Origin: Nocardioides sp.
GTDB taxonomy: Bacteria; Actinomycetota; Actinomycetes; Propionibacteriales; Nocardioidaceae
Reading direction: 5' to 3'
Assembly (NCBI RefSeq): GCF_024509035.1
Contig: NZ_JANINT010000112.1
Location: forward strand, 1 to 39,960
Length of the DNA: 39,960 nt
A model generated the notes under the pieces. The model ran no database searches and was not told the DNA's origin. It saw only the letters and a program-made list of their open reading frames with translations. Positions within the stretch are counted from its first letter, which is position 1. Each line of letters starts with the position of its first letter. Shown here one piece after another: positions 7,325-14,090 of this stretch. Position numbers and translations under genes: made by a program.

Positions 7325-7388
7325 GTTCAGCCCCAGGGTTCAACCCCAGGGTTCAACCCCAGGGTTCAACCCCAGGGTTCAACCCCAG
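7325..7388. repeat. 13-bp tandem palindromic repeat, about 4.9 copies
   Basis: The unit GTTCAACCCCAGG is repeated from 7325 to 7388; the first copy has G for A (GTTCAGCCCCAGG) and the last is 12 nt. Across each copy junction lies the perfect palindrome GGGTTCAACCC, so the array can form a row of small hairpins on either strand. It lies between the convergent iclR and hsaB genes, and the last copy supplies the final codons and TGA of hsaB. A bidirectional terminator is the simplest role; slippage could change hsaB's end. Confidence 0.85.
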
Positions 7389-7951
7389 TGCTCGCCCCAG
7401 CCCCACAGGTTCGGAGCGATCATCGCGTCGGGGTCGTCGACCCCGAACCGGCCGCGGAAGAACAGCATCGGCCGGTCCTCGCCCGCGTCGGTCTCCAGCT
7501 CGAGGACCCGCCCGATGACCACGTCGTGGTCGCCGGCGACGTGGACGTCCTCGACCTGGCCGTGCACCCGCATCAGCACTCCGGAGAGCGACGGGGTGCC
7601 CCAGCGCGACAGCGTCCAGTCCAGGTCCTCGTACTTGCGGCCCCGGCTGGAGCCGAACCGCTGGCACAGGTTGTCCTGCTCCTCGGCGAGCACGTGCACC
7701 GTGAACCGGCCGGCGCGCCGGATCCGCGGCCACGCGCGGCCCCGGTGGTCGGCGCAGAACAGCACCAGTGGCGGCTCGAGCGAGACCGACGCGAACGACT
7801 GGCAGGCGAACCCGACCGGCCCGTCGTCGTACCCCGTCACGATCGTCACGCCGGTCGCGAAGGAGCCCATCGCGCGGCGCATCTCGGCGGGGGTGGGCTC
7901 GCTGACCACCACTCGCTCGGCCTGCCGGTCCATCGCCTTGATGTCGCTCAT
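7379..7951 (-). CDS. hsaB: HsaB, flavin reductase component of the secosteroid 4-hydroxylase
   Basis: A 190-residue flavin reductase-like protein (FMN-binding split barrel) with the family segments MRRAMGSFATGVTIVT, FASVSLEPPLVLFC, and GRFTVHVLAEEQ. Its C-terminal DRPMLFFRGRFG matches the HsaB/HpaC type. It would reduce flavin with NADH and supply it to HsaA (11964-13148), which hydroxylates the phenolic ring A of 3-HSA. The ATG at 7951 follows a candidate -10 (TACGGT, 7964-7959) by only 7 nt and has no Shine-Dalgarno sequence, so the mRNA may be leaderless. The gene is separated from hsaA and divergent from hsaD, an uncommon arrangement. An upstream in-frame ATG exists at 8017 but would overrun the promoter motifs. 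Confidence 0.9.
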   Translation of the reverse strand: MSDIKAMDRQAERVVVSEPTPAEMRRAMGSFATGVTIVTGYDDGPVGFACQSFASVSLEPPLVLFCADHRGRAWPRIRRAGRFTVHVLAEEQDNLCQRFGSSRGRKYEDLDWTLSRWGTPSLSGVLMRVHGQVEDVHVAGDHDVVIGRVLELETDAGEDRPMLFFRGRFGVDDPDAMIAPNLWGWGEHWG

Positions 7952-7958
7952 GGTCGCG

Positions 7959-8010
7959 ACCGTACGTCGCCCCCGGGGGCCCGGATCCGCGGCGGTCCCG
8001 GTCAGCGGTC
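7959..8010 (-). promoter_or_regulatory. Candidate operator and -10 for hsaB
   Basis: TCCCGGTCAGCGGTC at 7996-8010 is a copy of the cluster palindrome with one imperfect arm. Its centre (8003) is 39 nt upstream of the minus-strand hexamer TACGGT (7964 to 7959), which has T1, A2 and T6 of a -10. The predicted start (7952-7951) coincides with the hsaB ATG. No -35-like sequence is evident between them. Confidence 0.6.
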
Positions 8011-8017
8011 GGGGCAT

Positions 8018-8068
8018 TCCCGGTCATCGGGATGCCCGGCGGTCGCCCGGATCCGGCCGACCTAGCGT
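8018..8068 (+). promoter_or_regulatory. Candidate operator and -10 for hsaD-kstD-kshB
   Basis: TCCCGGTCATCGGGA at 8018-8032 has perfect TCCCG/CGGGA arms and sits in a larger imperfect inverted repeat (GGGCAT...ATGCCC, 8012-8037). Its centre (8025) is 38 nt before TAGCGT (8063-8068), a good actinobacterial -10. The predicted transcription start is 8075, exactly the first base of the hsaD GTG. Confidence 0.7.
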
Positions 8069-8074
8069 GACCGC

Positions 8075-8968
8075 GTGAGTGCCACGACCACACCGCCGGA
8101 GCCTGCGGACCTGTCCCACGACGCCACGCTGCGCGAGCTCGCGACCGACGCGGGCGTGCTGCGCTACCACGAGGCCGGCGACCCGGACGGGCCACCGCTG
8201 CTGATGCTGCACGGCTCCGGCCCGGGGGTCACCGGCTGGCGCAACTTCGGCGCGAACCTGCCGGTGTTCGCGCCGCACTTCCGGTGCCTGGTCCTGGAGT
8301 TCCCCGGCTTCGGGGTCAGCGACCCGACCGACCAGCACCCGATGGCCGCGGCGCTCCCGTCGGTCGACCGCTTCCTCGACGGCCTCGGCCTCGACCGGGT
8401 CGACGTGATCGGCAACTCCATGGGCGGCGTCGTCGCGACCAGGTACGCGATCGCCCAGCCCGATCGGGTGCGCCGGATGGTGACCGTCGGCGGCATGGGC
8501 CGCGCGATCTTCAGCCCCTCGCCCGGCGAGGGCCTCAACCTGCTCATGGAGTTCACCGAGGCGCCCAGTCGCGAGCGGCTCGTGGAGTGGCTCAACTCGA
8601 TGGTCTACGACCGCAGCCTGGTCACCGAGGAGCTGATCGAGCAGCGGTGGGCGCAGGCGACCGAGCCGAGCACGCTCGCGGCCGCCCGCCGGATGTACAG
8701 CCGGGCCGCGCTCGAGGGGATGGGCAAGGCGGCTGCGGCGTCCTCGGAGCCGCCGTACTGGGCGATGCTCCACCAGGTCCGCGCGCGGACGCTGCTCACC
8801 TGGGGCCGCGACGACCGGGTCAGCCCGCTCGACATGGCGCTGGTGCCGATGCGCACCATCCCCGACGCCGAGCTGCACGTGCTGCCCAACTGCGGCCACT
8901 GGGCCATGATCGAGCAGAAGTCGGCCTGGGAGGCCGTCGTGCTCGCGTTCTTGACGAGGAAGGACTGA
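8075..8968 (+). CDS. hsaD: HsaD, meta-cleavage product (4,9-DSHA) hydrolase
   Basis: A 297-residue alpha/beta hydrolase. The oxyanion region is LHGSGPGVTGWRNFG, the nucleophile elbow is GNSMGG with Ser115, the acid is probably Asp246 or Asp247 in WGRDDRVSP, and the base is His275 in NCGHW. These features fit C-C bond hydrolases of meta-cleavage products; with HsaC next to it in the pathway it should cleave 4,9-DSHA into HHD and 9,17-dioxo-type CD-ring fragments (or CoA derivatives). The GTG start at 8075 lies 6 nt after the -10 TAGCGT and has no ribosome-binding site, consistent with a leaderless mRNA. It leads a three-gene transcript with kstD (3-nt gap) and kshB. Confidence 0.92.
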   Translation: MSATTTPPEPADLSHDATLRELATDAGVLRYHEAGDPDGPPLLMLHGSGPGVTGWRNFGANLPVFAPHFRCLVLEFPGFGVSDPTDQHPMAAALPSVDRFLDGLGLDRVDVIGNSMGGVVATRYAIAQPDRVRRMVTVGGMGRAIFSPSPGEGLNLLMEFTEAPSRERLVEWLNSMVYDRSLVTEELIEQRWAQATEPSTLAAARRMYSRAALEGMGKAAAASSEPPYWAMLHQVRARTLLTWGRDDRVSPLDMALVPMRTIPDAELHVLPNCGHWAMIEQKSAWEAVVLAFLTRKD

Positions 8969-8971
8969 GCG

Positions 8972-10630
8972 GTGACGAGCACGCAGCAGGGCTGGGACCA
9001 CGAGGTCGACTTCCTGGTGGTGGGTTCGGGCGGCGGCGGCATGACCGCCGCGCTCGCCGCGCACGACGCCGGCCTGTCCACGCTGGTGGTCGAGAAGGCG
9101 AAGATGTACGGCGGCAGCACGGGCATCTCGGGAGGGGGCATCTGGATCCCCAACAACCCGACGCTGCGCGCGGCCGGCCACGACGACAGCCGGGAGTCGA
9201 TCCGGCGGTACCTCGACGTGCTCACCCAGGGCAAGGTCCCGGCCGAGCGCCTCGACGCCTACGTCGACCACGGGCCGGCGGCCATGGAGCTGCTCGCCCG
9301 CAGCAAATGGTGGAAGTGCGCGTGGACCAAGGGCTACGCCGACTACCACCCCGAGTACGACGGCGGCCGACCGCTCGGCCGCTCCGTCGAGCCCAAGCCG
9401 TTCGACACCCGCAAGCTCGGCGAGGACGAGCGCTTCCAGCGGCCCAACAGCATGAAGGGCCCGCTGGGGCTGTGGATCACCGCCGCCGACTACCGCGACC
9501 TCGCGATGGTCAAGCGCACCTGGCGCGGCCGGTGGAAGTCGGTCGTCGCCGCGTGGCGGGTCTCCTCCAACGTGGTGCGCCGCCGCCACATGGCCACCGG
9601 CGGTCGCGCCCTGGTCGCCCGGCTGCGGATGGCGCTCAAGGACGCCGACATCCCGCTGTGGCTGCGCACGCCGATGACCGCGCTGGTCGTCGAGGACGGC
9701 CGGGTCGTCGGCATCGAGGTCGAGCGCGACGGCGCCACCCAGCGGATCCGCGGCCGGTACGGCGTGCTGCTCGCCTGCGGCGGGTTCGACCACGACCCCG
9801 AGATGCGCCAGGCCTACCTGCCCGAGGGCGGCCGGGCCGACCACAGCCTGGGTGCGCGGGAGAACACCGGCGACGGCATCCTGGAGGGACTGCGGCTGGG
9901 CGCCGCCGTCGACTTCATGGACGACGCCTGGTGGATGCCGAGCGTCGAGCACCCCAGCGGCGCGACGATCCCGCTGGTCTCCGAGCGCGCCATCCCCGGC
10001 CAGGTCATCGTCTCCACCGACGGCCGCCGGTTCACCAACGAGGCCTCGCCGTACGTGAACTACGTGCACGACCAGCTCGAGGGCAAGCACCTCGAGACGT
10101 GGTGCGTGATGGACTCCCGCGCCCGGTCGCGCTACCCGTTCGCGCAGATCCTGCCCGGCGCCCCGTTCCCGAAGTCGTTCTACGAGGCGGGCCTGGTGCA
10201 CCGCGCCGGCGACCTGCGCGAGCTGGCCCGCGCGATCGGCGTGCACGAGGACAACCTCGTCGCCACCGTCGAGCGGTTCAACTCCTTCGCGCGCACCGGC
10301 GTCGACGAGGACTTCGGTCGCGGCGGGTCGGCGTACGACCACTACTACGGCGACCCGAACCTGAAGAACCCCAACCTCGACGTGATCGACAAGGCGCCGT
10401 TCTACGCGATCCGCATCGAGATCGGCGACCTCGGCACCAAGGGCGGCCTGGTGTGCGACGAGCACGGCCGGGTGCTGCGCGAGGACGGGTCGGTCATCGA
10501 GGGCCTCTACGCCACGGGCAACGCGAGCGCGTCGGTGATGGCCAACGAGTACGCCGGCCCCGGCGCGACCATCGGTCCCTCGATCGTGTTCGGCTACCTC
10601 GCCGCACGGCACGCAGCGCAGCAGGGCTGA
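8972..10630 (+). CDS. kstD: 3-ketosteroid Delta1-dehydrogenase-like flavoprotein KstD
   Basis: A 552-residue FAD-dependent dehydrogenase. The N-terminal dinucleotide-binding motif VVGSGGGGMTAALAA is followed by VVEKAKMYGGSTGISGGGIW. Near the C-terminus it has GDLGTKGGLVCDEHGRVL, LYATGNASASVMANEYAGPGATIGP, with Tyr527 in the position of the catalytic C-terminal tyrosine of KstDs and the GPGATIGP flavin/substrate loop. KstD inserts the C1-C2 double bond in ring A, which together with KshA hydroxylation opens ring B. The GTG start at 8972 follows the hsaD TGA by 3 nt. It is longer than the roughly 510-residue KstD1 type and may be a KstD2/KstD3 relative with different side-chain preference. Confidence 0.88.
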   Translation: MTSTQQGWDHEVDFLVVGSGGGGMTAALAAHDAGLSTLVVEKAKMYGGSTGISGGGIWIPNNPTLRAAGHDDSRESIRRYLDVLTQGKVPAERLDAYVDHGPAAMELLARSKWWKCAWTKGYADYHPEYDGGRPLGRSVEPKPFDTRKLGEDERFQRPNSMKGPLGLWITAADYRDLAMVKRTWRGRWKSVVAAWRVSSNVVRRRHMATGGRALVARLRMALKDADIPLWLRTPMTALVVEDGRVVGIEVERDGATQRIRGRYGVLLACGGFDHDPEMRQAYLPEGGRADHSLGARENTGDGILEGLRLGAAVDFMDDAWWMPSVEHPSGATIPLVSERAIPGQVIVSTDGRRFTNEASPYVNYVHDQLEGKHLETWCVMDSRARSRYPFAQILPGAPFPKSFYEAGLVHRAGDLRELARAIGVHEDNLVATVERFNSFARTGVDEDFGRGGSAYDHYYGDPNLKNPNLDVIDKAPFYAIRIEIGDLGTKGGLVCDEHGRVLREDGSVIEGLYATGNASASVMANEYAGPGATIGPSIVFGYLAARHAAQQG

Positions 10631-10633
10631 GCG

Positions 10634-11650
10634 ATGCCCACGGTGCGCGTCGTCGACGTGGTCCGCGAGACCGCCGAGGCCCACACGCTCGTCCTCGAGC
10701 CGGTCGACGGAGGCCGCTGGGACTACCGGCCCGGACAGTTCCTCACCCTGCGCGTGCCCAGCGAGCGACCCGGGGGAGCGGCCCGCTGCTACTCGCTGTG
10801 CTCCTCGCCGGTCCGCGACGACCGGCTCAGCGTCACGGTCAAGCGGACCCGCGACGGCTACGCCTCCAACTGGCTGTGCGACCACGTGGTCGCCGGCGAC
10901 GAGCTGGACGTGCTGCCGCCGGCGGGGACGTTCGTGCCCGCCGACCTCGACGCCGACTTCCTGCTCCTGGCCGGCGGCAGCGGCATCACGCCGGTGCTCT
11001 CGATCCTCAAGACCGCGCTGCACTCCGGCTCGGGCAGCGTCGTGCTGGTCTACGCCAACCGCGACGAGGCCTCGGTGATCTTCCGGGCCGAGCTGGTGGC
11101 CCTGGCCGCGGAGTTCCCCGAGCGGCTGAGCGTCGTGCACTGGCTGGAGTCGGTGCAGGGGCTCCCGACCGCGGCGGGGCTGCGGACGCTGGTGGCGCCG
11201 TACGCCGACCGCGAGGCGTTCGTGTGCGGGCCCGGGCCGTTCATGGAGCTGGCTGCCGCGGCGCTGACCGCGGCCGGGGTGCCGCGCGAGCGCGTGCACC
11301 AGGAGGTCTTCACCTCCCTGAACGGCGACCCGTTCGCCGAGGTCGCCGTGCCCGTCGCGGACCCCGCGGGTGAGACCACCGAGCTGGTCGTCGAGCTCGA
11401 CGGCGCCGTCTCCACGCTGGCGTGGCCGGAGGGCGCGAAGCTCCTCGACGTGCTGCTCGCGGCCGGCCTGCCCGCGCCGTTCTCCTGCCGCGAGGGCGCG
11501 TGCAGCGCGTGCGCCTGCGTGCTGCAGGAGGGCACGGTCGACCTCGAGCACAACGAGGTCCTCGAGCAGGCCGACCTCGACGACGGGATCATCCTGTCCT
11601 GCCAGGCGCGCGCCACCTCGCCGGTCGTCAAGGTCTCCTACGACGCCTGA
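10634..11650 (+). CDS. kshB: KshB, ferredoxin-NAD(P)H reductase of 3-ketosteroid 9alpha-hydroxylase
   Basis: A 338-residue three-domain reductase: an FAD-binding barrel (RCYSLCSSP, residues 51-59), an NAD(P)H domain (LLAGGSGITPVLSIL, 111-125; FVCGPGPFMELA, 196-207) and a C-terminal plant-type 2Fe-2S ferredoxin domain with Cys285, Cys290, Cys293 and Cys323. This order matches KshB, which passes electrons from NADH to the KshA Rieske centre. The ATG at 10634 follows the kstD stop by 3 nt. In this cluster it is far from kshA and in a different transcript, but under the same candidate operator. It could also serve another Rieske oxygenase elsewhere. Confidence 0.9.
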   Translation: MPTVRVVDVVRETAEAHTLVLEPVDGGRWDYRPGQFLTLRVPSERPGGAARCYSLCSSPVRDDRLSVTVKRTRDGYASNWLCDHVVAGDELDVLPPAGTFVPADLDADFLLLAGGSGITPVLSILKTALHSGSGSVVLVYANRDEASVIFRAELVALAAEFPERLSVVHWLESVQGLPTAAGLRTLVAPYADREAFVCGPGPFMELAAAALTAAGVPRERVHQEVFTSLNGDPFAEVAVPVADPAGETTELVVELDGAVSTLAWPEGAKLLDVLLAAGLPAPFSCREGACSACACVLQEGTVDLEHNEVLEQADLDDGIILSCQARATSPVVKVSYDA

Positions 11651-11670
11651 CCCCCAGCTGTGGTCGGCCC

Positions 11671-11785
11671 CGGGACGTCATACCTCCTGGCGGCTCGGAC
11701 GCCCACTTCGCATGACCTCCCCGGGGTGGCCCGGCGGAGGTCATCCGAGGTGGCTGCCCGGGCGATCGGGTCGTATGACGTCCGG
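11671..11785. repeat. 115-bp four-half-site dyad repeat, copy 1 (decayed)
   Basis: This copy of an intergenic element has half-sites GTCATAC (11677), GCATGAC (11710), GTCATCC (11740) and GTATGAC (11773), at spacings 33, 30 and 33, symmetric about 11728. Two inner half-sites carry one change each. Aligned without gaps to the copy at 24041-24155 it matches at about 88 of 115 positions by hand count. It lies between kshB and hsaA; together with the operator at 11864 it accounts for most of this 313-bp gap. Confidence 0.85.
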
Positions 11786-11863
11786 ACGACCAGGCCTCGG
11801 CGGACGCCGACCCTCGCGGAGGCGACCCCGACGTGCGGCAGAGGAGCCTGATCCGCCCGCTTC

Positions 11864-11915
11864 TCCCGCTGACCGGGAGACGGCGCGGCGCCCGTGGCCC
11901 GTCCGGTGCGAGCGT
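11864..11915 (+). promoter_or_regulatory. Candidate operator and -10 for the hsaA operon
   Basis: TCCCGCTGACCGGGA at 11864-11878 is the full consensus palindrome. Its centre (11871) is 39 nt upstream of GAGCGT (11910-11915), preceded by TGC to give an extended -10. The predicted start is near 11922, giving a leader of about 42 nt before the hsaA ATG with its AGGAGGT ribosome site at 11954-11960. There is no -35-like hexamer. Confidence 0.65.
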
Positions 11916-11963
11916 GAGGTCACGTCGCTCTCGCGTCGTCCCCAGCGTCGCCCAGGAGGTGCC

Positions 11964-13148
11964 ATGACCAACCCCGCTCTCGCGGCCGTCGAGGAGCGCG
12001 CGGAGGAGATCGCCGCGCTCGCCGAGTCCAACGAGCGGCTCGGCCGGCTCGACGACGCGGCCGCCAAGCTGCTCCGCGACACCGGTGTGATCCGCATGCT
12101 GCAGCCCGCGAAGTACGGCGGCGCCGAGGCGCACCCGCGCGACTTCGCCGAAACCGTGATGCGCATCGCGTCGCTCGACGGCTCCACCGGGTGGGTGGCC
12201 GGCATCGTCGGCGTGCACCCGTGGGAGATGGCCATGTGCGACGCGACCGTCCAGGAGGAGATCTGGGGAGCCGACCACGACACGTGGATCGCCTCGCCGT
12301 ACGCCCCGATGGGCGTGCTGCGTCCCGTCGACGGCGGCTACATCTTCAACGGACGCTGGCAGTTCTCCTCCGGCACCGACCACTGCCAGTGGATCTTCCT
12401 CGGCGCGTTCATGGGCGACGCCGACGGCAACCGCGTGATGCCCCCGCAGAACTACCACGTGATCCTGCCGCGCTCGGACTACGAGATCGTCGAGGACAGC
12501 TGGGACGTCGTCGGGCTGCGCGGCACCGGCTCGAAGGACATCGTCGTCAAGGACGCGTTCATCCCCGAGAACCGCGTGGTCGCGTTCAGCAAGTTCCTCG
12601 ACGGCTCCCAGCCGCGCGAGGCCGGGCTGACCAACCCGACGTACCACATCCCGTTCACGACGGCCTTCCCGCTGGGCATCACCAGCGCGGTCATCGGCAT
12701 CGCCGAGGGCGCGCTCGCCGCCCACCTGGCCTACCAGAAGACCCGCGTGCAGGTCACCGGCACCAAGGTCACCGACGACCCCTACGTGCTGTCGACGATC
12801 GGCGCCGCCGCCGAGGAGATCCGGGCCTCCCGCCTCGCGATGCTCGACAACGTCAGCCGCTTCTACGACGCCGCCGAGGCGGGTCGCGAGGTCACGTTCG
12901 CGGACCGGGCGGCGTCGCGGCGTACGCAGGTGGCCGCGGCCTGGCGCGCGGTGCGCGCCATGGACGAGGTCGTCGCGCGCTCGGGCGGCAACGGGCTGCG
13001 CATGGACAACCCGATCCAGCGCTTCTGGCGCGACGGCCACATGGGCCTGGCGCACGCCATCCACGTGCCCGGCGCCGTCTTCCATGTCTCGGCGCTCACC
13101 GACATCGGCGTGACCCCACCGCCCGGCCCCCTGCTCTCGATGATCTGA
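11964..13148 (+). CDS. hsaA: HsaA, flavin-dependent 3-HSA 4-hydroxylase (oxygenase component)
   Basis: A 394-residue monooxygenase of the acyl-CoA-dehydrogenase fold (group D flavin monooxygenase), the same length as mycobacterial HsaA. It has RMLQPAKYGGAEAHPRDF near the N-terminus, then ASLDGSTGWVAGIVGVHPWE, NGRWQFSSGTDHCQW in the middle, and a C-terminal helical region with RFWRDGHMGLAHAIH. It hydroxylates 3-HSA to the catechol 3,4-DHSA using reduced flavin from HsaB. The ATG at 11964 has a perfect AGGAGGT site 3 nt upstream of it; longer in-frame starts run into the intergenic repeat and are rejected. It is the first gene of a six-gene run hsaA, hsaC, flavoprotein and three SDRs. Confidence 0.95.
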   Translation: MTNPALAAVEERAEEIAALAESNERLGRLDDAAAKLLRDTGVIRMLQPAKYGGAEAHPRDFAETVMRIASLDGSTGWVAGIVGVHPWEMAMCDATVQEEIWGADHDTWIASPYAPMGVLRPVDGGYIFNGRWQFSSGTDHCQWIFLGAFMGDADGNRVMPPQNYHVILPRSDYEIVEDSWDVVGLRGTGSKDIVVKDAFIPENRVVAFSKFLDGSQPREAGLTNPTYHIPFTTAFPLGITSAVIGIAEGALAAHLAYQKTRVQVTGTKVTDDPYVLSTIGAAAEEIRASRLAMLDNVSRFYDAAEAGREVTFADRAASRRTQVAAAWRAVRAMDEVVARSGGNGLRMDNPIQRFWRDGHMGLAHAIHVPGAVFHVSALTDIGVTPPPGPLLSMI

Positions 13149-13157
13149 GGAGACCTC

Positions 13158-14087
13158 ATGACCGACATCCGTGGACTCGGCTACCTCCGGGTCCAGACGA
13201 CCGACGTGCCGCGCTGGCGTGAGCTGAGCGTCGACGCACTCGGCCTGGCCGAGGGCACCGGCCCCGACCCCGACGGGCTGTACCTGCGCATGGACGAGCG
13301 GTCCGCTCGGCTCATCGTGCTGCCCGGGGACGCCGACCGCGTCCTCGCGGTCGGCTGGGAGGTGCGCGACCAGTTCGCGCTGGCCCGGGTCGGCCGCGCC
13401 GTCGAGGCCGCCGGCTTCGGGGTCAAGGAGCTCACCGTGGCCGAGTGCGACGAGCGGCGCGTCGAGGCCGGCATCCTCTTCGAGGACCCGGCCGGTACGC
13501 CCGTCGAGGTGTTCTTCGGCCCGGTCCTCGACCACAGCCCGGTGCACACCACCTGGATGCAGCGCTTCGTCACCGGCGAGCAGGGGATGGGCCACGTCGT
13601 GCTGCCCACCACCGCCATGGACGAGACCGTCTCGTTCTACACCGAGGTGCTCGGCTTCCTCCCGCGCGGCGCGATCCGCCTCGGCGGCCCGCAGCCGCCG
13701 GAGGGGCAGGCGCCGCGCCGCGTGCGCTTCATGGGCGTCAACGAGCGGCACCACAGCCTGGCCGTGTGCCCGGCCCCGCACGGCGAGCCGCCGGGCCTGG
13801 TCCACCTCATGATGGAGGTCGACTCGCTCGACGCCGTCGGTCGCGCGCTCGACGCGGTCCACCGGCTCGGCTTCTCGATCTCCTCCACCCTGGGCCGGCA
13901 CACCAACGACAAGATGGTGTCGTTCTACGTGCGGGCCCCGGGCGGGTGGGACCTCGAGTACGGCTACGAGGGCATGCGGGTCGACGAGGCCTACTACACC
14001 GCGGAGGAGATCACCGCGGACTCCTACTGGGGCCACGACTGGTCCGGGTCGGAGCCGCTGGCGGCGTTCTCCCCCCGACAGGGCTGA
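13158..14087 (+). CDS. hsaC: HsaC, extradiol dioxygenase (3,4-DHSA dioxygenase)
   Basis: A 309-residue two-domain vicinal-oxygen-chelate dioxygenase. The iron ligands are visible as His146 (GMGHVVL), His216 (GLVHLMM) and Glu267 (DLEYGYEG), at nearly the positions known for mycobacterial HsaC. The N-terminal half is the duplicated non-catalytic domain. It cleaves the catechol ring of 3,4-DHSA to the meta-cleavage product that HsaD hydrolyses. The ATG at 13158 lies 9 nt after the hsaA stop, with GAGGAGA between. Flanking genes make the assignment secure; minor activity on CoA-thioester catechols is possible. Confidence 0.95.
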   Translation: MTDIRGLGYLRVQTTDVPRWRELSVDALGLAEGTGPDPDGLYLRMDERSARLIVLPGDADRVLAVGWEVRDQFALARVGRAVEAAGFGVKELTVAECDERRVEAGILFEDPAGTPVEVFFGPVLDHSPVHTTWMQRFVTGEQGMGHVVLPTTAMDETVSFYTEVLGFLPRGAIRLGGPQPPEGQAPRRVRFMGVNERHHSLAVCPAPHGEPPGLVHLMMEVDSLDAVGRALDAVHRLGFSISSTLGRHTNDKMVSFYVRAPGGWDLEYGYEGMRVDEAYYTAEEITADSYWGHDWSGSEPLAAFSPRQG

Positions 14088-14090
14088 GCG

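Noticed and set aside
7325..7388. CRISPR array
   Set aside because: The repeats are 13 bp, directly adjacent and lack spacers. It is a tandem repeat.
8024..11551. 1175-residue antisense open frame
   Set aside because: It runs opposite to hsaD, kstD and kshB, all with clear motifs. Long antisense frames are expected in DNA with this G/C third-position bias; composition is low-complexity Arg/Gly/Val.
11660..11851. Small ORFs within the intergenic repeat (and the similar ones near 23980-24243)
   Set aside because: They translate the palindromic repeat (recurring MTS...GGH pattern) and have no independent support; the DNA symmetry explains the resemblance between the two translations.
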